NCBI GenBank assembly: GCA_015055725.1
Contig: SVHO01000012.1
Location: 1-35,023, forward strand
Reading direction: 5' to 3'
Length of the DNA stretch: 35,023 nt
Source of the DNA: Clostridiales bacterium
Lineage (GTDB): Bacteria > Bacillota > Clostridia > Christensenellales > Borkfalkiaceae
Shown: one piece after another, positions 14,639-23,703 of the stretch
Numbering within the stretch: the first letter of the stretch is position 1
How the letters are laid out: each line of letters opens with the position of its first letter
Program-made: the position numbers and the translations under genes
The notes under the pieces: model-generated
Told to the model about the DNA's origin: nothing
What the model saw: only the letters and a program-made list of their open reading frames with translations
The model's database searches: none

Positions 14639-15807
14639 AAAAAATCGGTAAATTGCCTATTATCTTAATTTCTGTTTTAACTCTTTTAATAATAAATCCT
14701 GATTTATACTGTGGTGTTGTTTATGCAGATACGCTGAGCGAAAATATTGAAGAACAAATGAGCAAGTTGGATTTAAGTCAACTATCAATCTTTTTTGACT
14801 CCCTATTTCTTGATGGTAAAATTAATATAGACTTTTTTGAGTGCGTAAATTCAATGCTTAAAGGAGATATTACATTAGAGTTTAATTCAATAAACGAATA
14901 TTTATTTAAAACTATTCTTGGTGTCTTTTTTGAATTCCTACCAACATTTTTAAGTGTAATCGCAATATCTGTTCTTTGTGGGATAGTTCAAAATGCAAGG
15001 AGTAAATATTTATCTGAAGGGGTTGGTGAAGTGACTTTTTACGTGTGCTTAATGGGGGTTGTTTTGCTTTTAGGCACACAAATAATTTCTTTATGGCAAA
15101 ATATTGAAAACATCATTAAAAACATAGCAAAATTAACCGAGATTATGTCACCCATAATCTTAACTTTAATGATGGCGGTAGGAGGGAATGTTTCAGCTTC
15201 AGTTTATAAACCTGCGGTTGCAGTTCTATCTAACGGTGTTGTAAGCGTAGTTCTCTATTTAATCATGCCCTTAGTTGCTTTAATGACTGTATTTAACGTG
15301 CTTGGCAATTTTTCTACAAGCATAAAACTTTCAAAATTTTCAGAATTTATATCTTCAACGATTAAATGGATAATAGGTCTAATGGTTGCTATATTTGGAC
15401 TCTTTTTATCAGTCCAAGGTATTACAAGTGCTCATTTTGACGGAATATCAATTAAAGCAACTAAATATGCAATTTCAAATTCTGTTCCAATAATTGGTGG
15501 TTTTATAAAAGATGGGCTTGATCTTATCATTGCTGGGAGCGTGATAATAAAGAACTCAATAGGTGTGACAATTCTTTTTGCTCTTTTTTATATGATAATT
15601 TCACCAGTATTATATTTAGCTATATTTTCGTTGTTATTAAAGCTAACTTCTGCAATAATTGAACCAATTTGTGACGTTAGAATTCCTAATTTTTGTTTAA
15701 GTATTTCTAAAACGGTGACTTATTTAACCGTTTCGTTAATATCGGTTGGTTTTATGCTTTTTATTACTGTTTTACTAATGATTTTATCAGCAAACGCTTT
15801 TTTCTAA
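14635..15807 (+). CDS. spoIIIAE: Stage III sporulation protein AE
   Basis: The 390-residue multipass membrane protein starts with a likely signal/anchor sequence (residues 5-30, ending near VYADT), followed by an extracellular stretch and about eight hydrophobic segments from residue 95 onward. Segments such as LTEIMSPIILTLMMAVGG and the KATKYAISNSVPIIGGFIKDG region are typical of SpoIIIAE. It is the largest membrane part of the SpoIIIA complex. Its start overlaps the spoIIIAD stop; spoIIIAF follows after 1 nt. Confidence 0.95.
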   Translation: MKKIGKLPIILISVLTLLIINPDLYCGVVYADTLSENIEEQMSKLDLSQLSIFFDSLFLDGKINIDFFECVNSMLKGDITLEFNSINEYLFKTILGVFFEFLPTFLSVIAISVLCGIVQNARSKYLSEGVGEVTFYVCLMGVVLLLGTQIISLWQNIENIIKNIAKLTEIMSPIILTLMMAVGGNVSASVYKPAVAVLSNGVVSVVLYLIMPLVALMTVFNVLGNFSTSIKLSKFSEFISSTIKWIIGLMVAIFGLFLSVQGITSAHFDGISIKATKYAISNSVPIIGGFIKDGLDLIIAGSVIIKNSIGVTILFALFYMIISPVLYLAIFSLLLKLTSAIIEPICDVRIPNFCLSISKTVTYLTVSLISVGFMLFITVLLMILSANAFF

Positions 15808-15808
15808 T

Positions 15809-16291
15809 ATGAAAGAGTGGGTGGTAAATATTGCTTTTACAATTTTTTTTGTTTCTTTAATAACTTTGCTTTTGCCTAGTGGTAAGTTAAGCAAGCAAAT
15901 AAAAAGTGTTCTTTCATTAATTGTTGTAATTATTGTAATTCAACCTCTTTTATCTATTAAGGAAAGTGAAATTAATTTTGATACTTTTATTTATGGTGAA
16001 AATTATCAAGTTCAAGAAGATTATTTAGATTATTTTACTGCAGAAAAAATCCAAAATTTTAAGGATAAATGTTCTAGCATGCTTAAAGAAAATGGGATTG
16101 AAGGCGCAAAGTGTGAGTTTGAGTATAATTATGTCGAAAATTACGTTTTAGAAATTAAACAAATCGTAGTTGATATAAAAAAAGCAGTAATTAAATTAGA
16201 TAAGCAACATATAGATATTATTGAACAAATCAAAACACTTGTTGCTAATTCTTTTAACGTTGAAAAAAATTGCGTGGTGGTTTATGAGTGA
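15809..16291 (+). CDS. spoIIIAF: Stage III sporulation protein AF
   Basis: The 160-residue protein has two N-terminal membrane helices (about 6-23 and 33-50) and a soluble C-terminal domain exposed to the intermembrane space, as in SpoIIIAF. The first residues MKEWVVNIAFTIFFVSLI are typical. Sequence conservation in this subunit is low, so the call leans on operon position. Confidence 0.88.
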   Translation: MKEWVVNIAFTIFFVSLITLLLPSGKLSKQIKSVLSLIVVIIVIQPLLSIKESEINFDTFIYGENYQVQEDYLDYFTAEKIQNFKDKCSSMLKENGIEGAKCEFEYNYVENYVLEIKQIVVDIKKAVIKLDKQHIDIIEQIKTLVANSFNVEKNCVVVYE

Positions 16292-16796
16292 CAGTATTTT
16301 TGATAGAATAAAAAGTTGTTTTACAAACATAAAGAAGAATAGAAAAATTCAATACTTTTTACTTTTGATTTTTATTGTTATTTTAGTTTTTACTCTTTTT
16401 TTTAGTAAAAACACGAACGAAAAAGCTGTAAAAGTTCAAACTGATGAAGTGACCTTATACGTTGAAAATTTAGAAAAGAGATTATCTAGCACGTTATCTA
16501 AAATTTCAGGCGCAGGCGATGTTTCTGTTATGATAACGGTTGAATCTGGAAAAGAAACGGTTTTAGCCACAAAAATTATTACAACTCAAAATTCAAACGG
16601 CACGATTATTGAAGAAACGCCTGTTTTGGTTAACGGAAAAACAGTTGTGTTAAAAGAAATGTTTCCTAAGATTATTGGCGTTTTAATTGTGGCGAGTGGT
16701 GCTGACAATATTGTGACAAGAAGCAATTTGCAAAACGCCACGTTATCATTACTTGATATTGAATTAAATCAAATAGAAATTTTAACAAGAAAATAA
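16284..16796 (+). CDS. spoIIIAG: Stage III sporulation protein AG
   Basis: This 170-residue protein begins at the ATG overlapping the spoIIIAF stop by 8 nt; the frame is open upstream, but a start there would lack a ribosome site and add antigen-like hydrophobic residues before the real N-terminus. One membrane helix (about 22-42) precedes the ring-forming domain with EKRLSSTLSKISGAGDVSVMITVESG and VLIVASGADN, which are typical of SpoIIIAG, the subunit that forms a 30-mer ring between the two membranes. Confidence 0.93.
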   Translation: MSDSIFDRIKSCFTNIKKNRKIQYFLLLIFIVILVFTLFFSKNTNEKAVKVQTDEVTLYVENLEKRLSSTLSKISGAGDVSVMITVESGKETVLATKIITTQNSNGTIIEETPVLVNGKTVVLKEMFPKIIGVLIVASGADNIVTRSNLQNATLSLLDIELNQIEILTRK

Positions 16797-16807
16797 AGGA
16801 GAATACT

Positions 16808-17287
16808 ATGACAAAAAAGAGAAAAATTATCGTATTATCTTGTATGATTGCATTGCTCGCCGTGACTGCCGTTTTCAATTTTATATTGACTACGGAAACC
16901 GTGCCAAACAATCAAACTGCGATTGTAAGTTCAGCAAATTATTTTGCTCAATACAGAACTGAACGTCTTACAACTCGCAATGAAGAATTGCTTCAATTAG
17001 ATGCAATTATTGAAGCGTCGCCTGAAAATAGTGACGAACGCTTAGACGCATTGGCAATGAAAATTGAATTAACTGAAATTACAGAAAAAGAACTTTTGCT
17101 TGAAAACTTGATAAAAGCATATGGCTTTGAAGATGCTGTAGTTGTTATAGGTTTAGAGTCTCAAAACGTTAACGTTATAACAAAATCTCAGCAATTATCC
17201 ACCGATGATGCTATTTTAATCTATTCAATTTTGTCGGAAGAGGTAAACGTTTCACCAGAAAACGTAAAAATTATTCCGATTTCTTAA
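16808..17287 (+). CDS. spoIIIAH: Stage III sporulation protein AH
   Basis: The 159-residue protein has one N-terminal membrane helix (about 7-27), a linker and a YscJ/FliF-like domain in which SANYFAQYRTERLTTRNEELL and the EKLLLENLIKAYGFEDAVV-type stretch are typical. In other spore formers SpoIIIAH in the mother-cell membrane binds SpoIIQ from the forespore. AAAGGAG lies 6 nt before the ATG. It is the last gene of the spoIIIA operon; no clear terminator follows, and a new promoter starts the next unit. Confidence 0.95.
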   Translation: MTKKRKIIVLSCMIALLAVTAVFNFILTTETVPNNQTAIVSSANYFAQYRTERLTTRNEELLQLDAIIEASPENSDERLDALAMKIELTEITEKELLLENLIKAYGFEDAVVVIGLESQNVNVITKSQQLSTDDAILIYSILSEEVNVSPENVKIIPIS

Positions 17288-17314
17288 AAAACACTATGCA
17301 AAATGAATATTTTG

Positions 17315-17323
17315 TGGTACAAT
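17315..17323 (+). promoter_or_regulatory. Extended -10 promoter before the asp23 gene
   Basis: TGG-TACAAT (TG one base before the -10 hexamer) lies 32 nt upstream of the ATG of the Asp23 gene. The -35 region is weak, which is common for extended -10 promoters. Confidence 0.5.
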
Positions 17324-17355
17324 AAATGTGAAAATTTATTTATCGGAGAATATTT

Positions 17356-17745
17356 ATGGCTCGCTATATGAAATTGCCTATAAGAGGCGAAGAGGGTAAA
17401 CTTGTTTATGGTGACGATATTATTGATAATATCGTGTTGCTTGCGGTTGAAGAAATTTCAGGTGTGGAACTTTATTCATCTAACCCTAAGAAAAAGAGCA
17501 ACGCAATCAAGGTGACCAAGCTTAAAGACGGGGTTCACGTTGACGTGGTTGTTAAGATTTATTACGCACAAAGCGTTTCTGAAACTGCGTTTAAAATTCA
17601 AGAATCAATTAGGCATAACGTTGAAGCGATGACTGAATGCCATATCGCAAGCGTTAACGTTTCAATTAAAGGTGTGTCTTTTGATGATAAAACTGAAGAA
17701 AGCAACGTTGCTTTAACCAACGTTAAGCAGGACGGTCACGTATGA
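17356..17745 (+). CDS. Asp23/Gls24 family protein (YqhY type)
   Basis: The 129-residue small soluble protein has the Asp23 domain: GKLVYGDDIIDNIVLLAVEEISGVE at the start, then VDVVVKIYYAQSVSETAFKIQESI. In Firmicutes the YqhY member sits next to nusB and accBC and affects fatty-acid synthesis; here it is directly before nusB (4-nt overlap) but accB/accC are missing. CGGAG lies 9 nt before the ATG. Confidence 0.92.
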   Translation: MARYMKLPIRGEEGKLVYGDDIIDNIVLLAVEEISGVELYSSNPKKKSNAIKVTKLKDGVHVDVVVKIYYAQSVSETAFKIQESIRHNVEAMTECHIASVNVSIKGVSFDDKTEESNVALTNVKQDGHV

Positions 17746-18137
17746 GAAGTTTAGCAAGGGAATGCGTTTATAAATATATATTCTCACGGCTCTTCAATCC
17801 GAGTGATGAAGGGCTTTTTGCTGTTTTATGCAAAGATTTAAATGATGAAGATAAATGTTTTGCAAACGATTTGCTTTCTGCCATAGACCGTGGACAAGAT
17901 AAATTTATTGCAGAAATTGAAAGGCTTTCTATTAGATTTAGCGTTAATAGATTGCACGCTACAGATAAATGTGCCTTGATTTTAGGTATGGCTGAACTTG
18001 AAGAATTCGCCAATACACCCGTTGCTGTTATAATTAACGAAGCAGTCGGATTAACTGCAAAATATTCTACTGAAAACAGCACGGATTTTGTCAACGGTAT
18101 ACTTGCTCAATATTTACGGGAGAAAAATAATGGCTAA
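17742..18137 (+). CDS. nusB: Transcription antitermination factor NusB
   Basis: The 131-residue all-helical RNA-binding protein works with NusE (S10) at boxA to keep RNA polymerase going through rRNA operons. RECVYKYIFSRLF at the N-terminus and VAVIINEAVGLTAKYSTENSTDFVNGILAQ at the C-terminus (here landmarks INEAVGLTAKY and FVNGIL) are the family signature. The start overlaps asp23 by 4 nt, the end overlaps folD by 8 nt. Confidence 0.95.
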   Translation: MRSLARECVYKYIFSRLFNPSDEGLFAVLCKDLNDEDKCFANDLLSAIDRGQDKFIAEIERLSIRFSVNRLHATDKCALILGMAELEEFANTPVAVIINEAVGLTAKYSTENSTDFVNGILAQYLREKNNG

Positions 18138-18984
18138 AATTATTGACGGAAAAGCACTATCACAAAAAATAAAAGATGAGTTAAAGCAAAAAGTAAGCGA
18201 TTTTGAGCAAAAGTTTGGTAGAAAAATAACGCTTGCCGTAGTTTTAGTGGGTGAAAATCCTGCATCACAAGTTTACGTTAGAAATAAAATTAAAGCTACT
18301 GAATATGTCGGTATGAAATCTCTTTCTTTTTATATGCCCGAAAATTCAACCGAAGAAGAAGTTTCTCAAACCGTTTTAAGCCTTGCAAAAGATGACGGTG
18401 TTGACGGGATTTTAGTTCAGTTGCCATTACCAAAACACATAAATGAAACCAAAATTTTGAATTTAATACCCGCCGATAAAGACGTTGATGGTTTTTTAGC
18501 GCAAAACGTTGGTAATTTACTGCTTGGTGAACCGTGTACTATTGCTTGCACTCCGTTTGGCGTTATAAAAATGTTGCAAAGCCAAAATATAGAACTGTCT
18601 GGTAAAAATGCTGTGGTTATCGGAAGAAGTAATATAGTTGGAAAACCAATGGCGTTGCTTTTATTAAAAGAGAATTGTACGGTCACCGTTTGTCATAGCA
18701 AGACCAAAAATCTAAGTGAAGTTTGTAAAAACGCAGATATTTTGGTATCTGCAATTGGTAGACCAAAGTTTGTCACAGCCGACATGGTTAAACAAGACGC
18801 TGTGGTTATTGACGTTGGTATAAATAGAACTGAGCAAGGGTTGGTAGGCGACGTTGATTTTGAAAACGTTAAAGAGATTGCTTCTTATATTTCGCCAGTT
18901 CCTGGTGGTGTTGGACCAATGACTATTGCTATGCTACTTGAAAATACTTATCTTTGTGCGCTAAGGAGAAATAATATTGAATAG
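18130..18984 (+). CDS. folD: Bifunctional methylenetetrahydrofolate dehydrogenase/cyclohydrolase
   Basis: The 284-residue FolD interconverts methylene-, methenyl- and 10-formyl-tetrahydrofolate in one-carbon metabolism. The active-site region VYVRNKIKA has the catalytic Lys at 53; the NADP-binding region is VIGRSNIVGKPMALLL, and PGGVGPMT is near the C-terminus. The ATG at 18130 has GGGAG 7 nt upstream and overlaps nusB by 8 nt. In other Clostridia xseA/xseB come next; here ispA follows directly with an 8-nt overlap. Confidence 0.97.
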   Translation: MAKIIDGKALSQKIKDELKQKVSDFEQKFGRKITLAVVLVGENPASQVYVRNKIKATEYVGMKSLSFYMPENSTEEEVSQTVLSLAKDDGVDGILVQLPLPKHINETKILNLIPADKDVDGFLAQNVGNLLLGEPCTIACTPFGVIKMLQSQNIELSGKNAVVIGRSNIVGKPMALLLLKENCTVTVCHSKTKNLSEVCKNADILVSAIGRPKFVTADMVKQDAVVIDVGINRTEQGLVGDVDFENVKEIASYISPVPGGVGPMTIAMLLENTYLCALRRNNIE

Positions 18985-19855
18985 TTATAAGGCGGAATAT
19001 TCAAGATATCAAACCTTGTTTGAAGATTGTTTATCAAGCGTTCTTGCTAACCTAAAACAAAATGCGCCTAAAACTCTAATCGACGCAATGAATTACGCGA
19101 TAATAGACGGTGGAAAGCGCGTTAGACCAGTTTTATGTTTTTCTACGTGTGAAATGCTTGGTGTTGACCCGTTAAAAGCAAAAGAATTAGCGATTGCTTT
19201 AGAATGTATTCATTCTTATTCTTTAGTACACGATGATTTACCCGCAATGGATAACGACGATTTTAGAAGGGGGAAACTTTCAACACATAAAAAATTTGGC
19301 GAAGCAAACGGGGTTTTGGCGGGAGACGCCCTTTTAAACTTTGCTTTTGAAGTTGTTCTTTCTAAAAAAGATTTTTCTCAAAAAGATGCAAAAGCACTTG
19401 CGATTTTAGCAGATTGCGCAGGTTATAGTGGCATGATTGCGGGGCAAGTTTTAGACCTTGAAAACGAAAACTCTAAAATAGTCGATTCCGATATTTTATA
19501 TAAAATATATGAAAATAAAACCGCAAAATTGATAACTGCGCCATTACTGATGGCGTCCGTACTCGCAGATTATAAACATTTTGAAGACTTAAAAGAACTT
19601 GGCTATCATTTAGGGATTACTTTTCAAATGGTTGACGACCTTATGGACGTTGAGGGCACACTTGAAAGTATTGGCAAAACTCCAAATAAAGACCTAAAAG
19701 ATGATAAACTGACTTCTATTAAAGTTTTTGGTGTAAATGGGGTTAAGGAGCGAATAAAATACCATCACGGCAAGTGTAAAGAACTTTTAGCCACAATTAA
19801 CGCGAGCGAGTTTTTAACTCAATTAGTTGATGCAATGGCTGTTAGGAAAAAATAA
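18977..19855 (+). CDS. ispA: Polyprenyl/farnesyl diphosphate synthase
   Basis: The 292-residue prenyltransferase condenses DMAPP and IPP to geranyl and farnesyl diphosphate for quinone, undecaprenyl and tRNA modification. The first Asp-rich motif is DDLPAMDNDD (86-95) and the second DDLMD (220-224); GGKRVRP (45-51) binds IPP. It starts with TTG at 18977, with AAGGAG 9 nt upstream, and overlaps folD by 8 nt. It would use the products of the IspH encoded 9 kb upstream. The usual next gene dxs is absent. Confidence 0.95.
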   Translation: MNSYKAEYSRYQTLFEDCLSSVLANLKQNAPKTLIDAMNYAIIDGGKRVRPVLCFSTCEMLGVDPLKAKELAIALECIHSYSLVHDDLPAMDNDDFRRGKLSTHKKFGEANGVLAGDALLNFAFEVVLSKKDFSQKDAKALAILADCAGYSGMIAGQVLDLENENSKIVDSDILYKIYENKTAKLITAPLLMASVLADYKHFEDLKELGYHLGITFQMVDDLMDVEGTLESIGKTPNKDLKDDKLTSIKVFGVNGVKERIKYHHGKCKELLATINASEFLTQLVDAMAVRKK

Positions 19856-19869
19856 TTTAGGCGTTAAAT

Positions 19870-20628
19870 ATGCGTTTAGATAATTATTTAGTTGAAAAAT
19901 GTTTTTTTGATTCTAGGACCAAGGCAAAACAAGCAATTCTTCGTGGTGAAATTTTTATTGACAATGATTGTATTCAAAAACCTTCATTTGATATGTGTAA
20001 TGATATAACCTATAAAGTTGAAAGGGTATGTGAAGATAGTTTCGTTTCACTTGGTGGTTTTAAATTAAAAAAAGCGTTAACCGATTTTAATTTTATAGTT
20101 AATGGTTTAACCGTTGCGGATATAGGTGCAAGCACGGGTGGTTTTACTGATTGTTTGCTTCAAAATGGAGCAAAGACCGTTTTTGCAGTTGACTTAAACG
20201 ACGATTTGCTTCACCAATCTCTTAAAGATGATAAGCGAGTAAAAAGGGTAATTAAAAATGCTAGGGAGCTTAAAAAAAGTGATTTTTCTTTACCGATTGA
20301 CCTTATCGTTGCAGATTTAAGCTTTATATCTATAACTTACGTTTTGAACGTTTTTTCTAATATATTGGATAACGATAAATATCTTTTGGTTCTAATAAAA
20401 CCACAGTTTGAGGCAAATAAAAAGCGAAAATTAAAAAACGGCATAGTTAAAGATAAGAAAGAAATGATTGATGCTTGCCGAAGCGTTTTAAACAAAGCAA
20501 TTGAATATAATTTTGCGCCAATTGCATTTACTAACGCTCCTCTTGTTGATGGTAAAAACGTGGAATTTTTAATGCTTTTCCAAAAAAATGGTGTTCAAAA
20601 GTTAACCGAAAACGACTTAAGGTTTTAA
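19870..20628 (+). CDS. tlyA: TlyA family rRNA (cytidine-2'-O)-methyltransferase
   Basis: The 252-residue protein combines an N-terminal S4 RNA-binding domain (about 1-60, MRLDNYLVEKCFFDSRTKAKQAI) with an FtsJ-like methyltransferase domain (ADIGASTGGFTDCLL near residue 79 binds SAM; VADLSFISI and LIKPQFE follow). TlyA methylates ribose of cytidines in 16S and 23S rRNA. Some family members were once called haemolysins, without good support. It keeps its Clostridia place between ispA and nadK. Confidence 0.95.
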   Translation: MRLDNYLVEKCFFDSRTKAKQAILRGEIFIDNDCIQKPSFDMCNDITYKVERVCEDSFVSLGGFKLKKALTDFNFIVNGLTVADIGASTGGFTDCLLQNGAKTVFAVDLNDDLLHQSLKDDKRVKRVIKNARELKKSDFSLPIDLIVADLSFISITYVLNVFSNILDNDKYLLVLIKPQFEANKKRKLKNGIVKDKKEMIDACRSVLNKAIEYNFAPIAFTNAPLVDGKNVEFLMLFQKNGVQKLTENDLRF

Positions 20629-20668
20629 TTTTAACAATAAACATTGGCTCTTATATACAAGGTGGATT

Positions 20669-21484
20669 ATGAAAGTTTTAATTTATGATAATAAAGAAAA
20701 AGATTTTGATGGAACGCTTTTTAATAGGTTAACTGAGCTATTTAAAAAGTATAACGTTGAATTTTCTTTATTAAAAGACGAAGAGTTGTCAAATTCCGCA
20801 ACTGCGGACGCAATTTTCGTGCTTGGCGGTGACGGAACAATACTTTGGCTTACTGAATTTGCAATAAACAACGATATTCCAATAATCGGCATTAACACAG
20901 GTAAACTTGGCTTTTTAACCGAGTTTGAACTTGCTGAAATGGATCTTGCTGTTGAACTTTTTGTTTCAAAACAACTTAAAAAAGACTACCGCTCAACCAT
21001 TTGTGTTAGTGTTGGCGATGATTCTTATTATGCGCTTAACGATGCGTATATTTGCCGTTATTATGAAAAAGAAATTGGTTCTTTGACTGCTGAAATCACC
21101 GTTTTAATTAACGGAAAACCAGTTGAAGAAGTTAAGGGCGACGGAATTATTCTTTCAACGCCAACAGGTTCAACGGCATATTCTTTGTCGGCTGGTGGCC
21201 CAGTTATTTCGCCCGATTCTGAAGTTCTTGCAATTACACCTATTGCATCTCACGATATTAGTCAACGTACATTAATATGCCCATCGAAAATTGATTGTCA
21301 ATTAGTTATGAAAGGTAAATCGGGCTGTGAACTTTTTGTTGATGGGAAATTTATTTCTAAGTTAGTGAAGGGTACCGTTATCTCTATTAACGTTCCTGAT
21401 AAAAAAATGCAATTTTTAAGAAAAAATACTTTTGATTTTTATAATAGATTAAATTTTAAGTTAAAAAGAAAAACAGATTTGTGA
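20669..21484 (+). CDS. nadK: NAD kinase
   Basis: The 271-residue enzyme phosphorylates NAD to NADP using ATP or polyphosphate. GGDGT (53-57) is the catalytic/phosphate motif; KGDGIILSTPTGSTAYSLSAGGP holds the NE/D-type and glycine-rich second motif, and PIASHDIS is typical. AAGGTGG precedes the ATG. It is followed after 4 nt by argR. Confidence 0.96.
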   Translation: MKVLIYDNKEKDFDGTLFNRLTELFKKYNVEFSLLKDEELSNSATADAIFVLGGDGTILWLTEFAINNDIPIIGINTGKLGFLTEFELAEMDLAVELFVSKQLKKDYRSTICVSVGDDSYYALNDAYICRYYEKEIGSLTAEITVLINGKPVEEVKGDGIILSTPTGSTAYSLSAGGPVISPDSEVLAITPIASHDISQRTLICPSKIDCQLVMKGKSGCELFVDGKFISKLVKGTVISINVPDKKMQFLRKNTFDFYNRLNFKLKRKTDL

Positions 21485-21488
21485 TATT

Positions 21489-21935
21489 ATGACGAAAAAA
21501 GAGAGATTATTAGTAATTAAAACGTTGATTGAAAATTACGAAATTTCAACCCAAGAAGAATTGACTCAACTTTTAACTGAAAAGGGGTATAACGTTTCGC
21601 AATCAACTATTTCGCGTGACATGAACGAACTTGGATTGACAAAAGTTGCGGGACTTGAGAAAAAGTTTAAATATGCTTGCGCAGATATTCGTGAACAAGA
21701 AGTGACGCCACAAATGATTAGTTTGTTTAATCAAGTGACGCTTTCAATGGAAAACGCTAACAATTTAATTGTAATAAAAACGCTTGCAGGAAACGCTGGG
21801 ACAGCCGGCATGGTTATAGACCAAATGCATTTTAAATGTGTTTTAGGTACGGTTGCAGGCGACGATACTTTGCTTGTAATAGCAAAATCAAATTCTGATG
21901 CTGAAATGATTTTAAGGGTTTTAAGGAACATTTAA
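21489..21935 (+). CDS. argR: Arginine repressor ArgR
   Basis: This 148-residue regulator has an N-terminal winged helix (YNVSQSTISRDMNELGL) and a C-terminal oligomerisation and arginine-binding domain (AGNAGTAGMVID, LGTVAGDDTLLVI). It controls arginine synthesis and breakdown genes elsewhere; no arginine genes lie in this window. Its place before recN is conserved in Firmicutes. The stop TAA shares its last A with the recN start (TAATG). Confidence 0.96.
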   Translation: MTKKERLLVIKTLIENYEISTQEELTQLLTEKGYNVSQSTISRDMNELGLTKVAGLEKKFKYACADIREQEVTPQMISLFNQVTLSMENANNLIVIKTLAGNAGTAGMVIDQMHFKCVLGTVAGDDTLLVIAKSNSDAEMILRVLRNI

Positions 21936-23644
21936 TGCTACAAACGTTATTGATAAAAAACGTTGCGCTTATTGATTGCGCCGAAATAAATTTTTCAAAC
22001 GGTTTAAACGTTCTCTCTGGTGAAACTGGTGCGGGAAAATCCGTCATTATAGAGTCGCTAAACTTTGTATTAGGGGCAAAGGCGGATAAAAGTATGATTC
22101 GCACTGGTGAAAGCGAGTGCTACGTTCGAGCTGAGTTTTTTATTGACGATATTGATTTTTTGGCTGATTTTTTTGAGCAACTTGAAATTGAATGTGAGCA
22201 AACGCTAATCATATCGCGAAAATTTAACCTTGACGGTAGAAGTACTATAAAAGTCAACGGTGTAAGTGTAACGGTTGGTATGTTAAAGCAACTTACTTCT
22301 CACCTTGTTGACGTTCACGGTCAAAGTGAACATTTTTATTTGCTAAACACTTCAAATCAACTTAAATTGATTGATAAAGTGGGTGGAAAGGATATTTCCG
22401 AAATAAAATTTAGAATCGCGCATGCTTTTAAGGAATATAAAGACGTTGTAAGTGAGTTAAATAAACTTGGTGGAGATGAAACGCAACGCATTATGCGCTT
22501 GGATATATTAAATTATCAAATAAACGAAATCCAGGCGTGTGACCTAAAAGAAAATGAAGAAGACGAACTTTTAGAAATAAAGCAAAAACTTAATTCTTAT
22601 GAAAAAATTGCAAACGCATTAAACGGTGTTAAAAATTCCATTAAAGATGAAGGTGGAGTTGTTGATATTCTAAGCAATACAATGCGTCTTTTATCAAATA
22701 TAACATCTTTAGGTAAAGAGTATTCTGACCTTGATGAAAGACTTACAGCCGTTTATTCTGAACTTGACGATTTGGGTGATTGCGCCTCAAATTTATTAGA
22801 AGATTTTGATTTTTCAGAATATGATGCGGACAAAATTGAAAATAGACTTGATAAAATTAAAAACATAAAGAAAAAATACGGCTCTAACTACAGCGAAATT
22901 TATTCTTTTTTAGAAAATGCATTAGCAGAGAAAGAAAAACTTGAAAACTTTAACGAACTTGCAAGTTCATTAATCTCTAAAAAAGAAAAACTTGAAAATG
23001 ATTTGTATGAAAAATATTTAATTTTAAGCCAAAAAAGAAAAGAGAGTGCCAATGGTTTTGCTAAAGCGGTTTTAACTGAATTAGTACAATTAGGTATGCC
23101 TAAAGCAAAATTTGAAGTGAATTTTTCAGATTTTCCAAACAAAAGTGATTGCCAATTTAATAGTGCAAGTGGTGTTGATTCTATTGAATTTTTATTTTCT
23201 GCAAATATGGGTGAGCCATTAAAACCATTGTCAATGGTTATTAGTGGTGGAGAAATGAGTAGGTTTATGTTATCTATAAAAACCCAAACTGCAAAATATA
23301 ATGAAATTAAAACGTTTATTTTTGATGAAATTGATGCGGGAATAAGTGGTTTTACGGCTCGTGTAGTTGCTCAAAAGTTTGTTGACGTTTCTAAGAACGT
23401 TCAGATTATTGCAATTTCACATTTGCCACAAATTTCAGCTATGGCGGATAATAATTTACTTATATTAAAGCAAGAAGCTGGTGAAAAGACAATAACTACG
23501 GTTAAAACGTTGTCTGAAGAAGAAAAGGTTTTAGAAGTTATGCGTTTAATTGGCGGTGAAAATTCAAGCCTTACTGCAAAAGAACACGCTAAAGAACTCA
23601 TTACACAAGCTAATCAATATAAAAAAGAAAAGAAGGTCATTTAA
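21935..23644 (+). CDS. recN: DNA repair protein RecN
   Basis: The 569-residue SMC-like ATPase acts early in double-strand-break repair. Walker A GETGAGKS (29-36) is near the N-terminus; a long coiled coil spans about residues 150-370; the ABC signature VISGGEMSRF and Walker B FIFDEIDAGISG follow. Length is normal. The start shares one base with the argR stop. The TAA stop lies in the loop of its own terminator. Confidence 0.97.
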   Translation: MLQTLLIKNVALIDCAEINFSNGLNVLSGETGAGKSVIIESLNFVLGAKADKSMIRTGESECYVRAEFFIDDIDFLADFFEQLEIECEQTLIISRKFNLDGRSTIKVNGVSVTVGMLKQLTSHLVDVHGQSEHFYLLNTSNQLKLIDKVGGKDISEIKFRIAHAFKEYKDVVSELNKLGGDETQRIMRLDILNYQINEIQACDLKENEEDELLEIKQKLNSYEKIANALNGVKNSIKDEGGVVDILSNTMRLLSNITSLGKEYSDLDERLTAVYSELDDLGDCASNLLEDFDFSEYDADKIENRLDKIKNIKKKYGSNYSEIYSFLENALAEKEKLENFNELASSLISKKEKLENDLYEKYLILSQKRKESANGFAKAVLTELVQLGMPKAKFEVNFSDFPNKSDCQFNSASGVDSIEFLFSANMGEPLKPLSMVISGGEMSRFMLSIKTQTAKYNEIKTFIFDEIDAGISGFTARVVAQKFVDVSKNVQIIAISHLPQISAMADNNLLILKQEAGEKTITTVKTLSEEEKVLEVMRLIGGENSSLTAKEHAKELITQANQYKKEKKVI

Positions 23645-23657
23645 TTGACCTTTTTTG
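23633..23657 (+). terminator. Terminator overlapping the recN stop
   Basis: AAGGTCA (23633-23639) pairs with TGACCTT (23646-23652), followed by TTTTTTG; the TAA stop is in the loop. It separates recN from spoIVB, which has its own promoter immediately after. Confidence 0.88.
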
Positions 23658-23685
23658 TATATTTAACGTTTACTTACCCATAATA
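23657..23685 (+). promoter_or_regulatory. Sigma-G/sigma-F-type forespore promoter of spoIVB
   Basis: GTATA (23657-23661) and CATAATA (23679-23685) are separated by 17 nt, close to the B. subtilis sigma-G pattern (GNATR, about 18 nt, CATNNTA). The -10 element ends 18 nt before the spoIVB start. In B. subtilis spoIVB is transcribed in the forespore under sigma-G, so the site and gene agree. Confidence 0.7.
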
Positions 23686-23703
23686 ACGAAGTAGTGGGGA
23701 AGT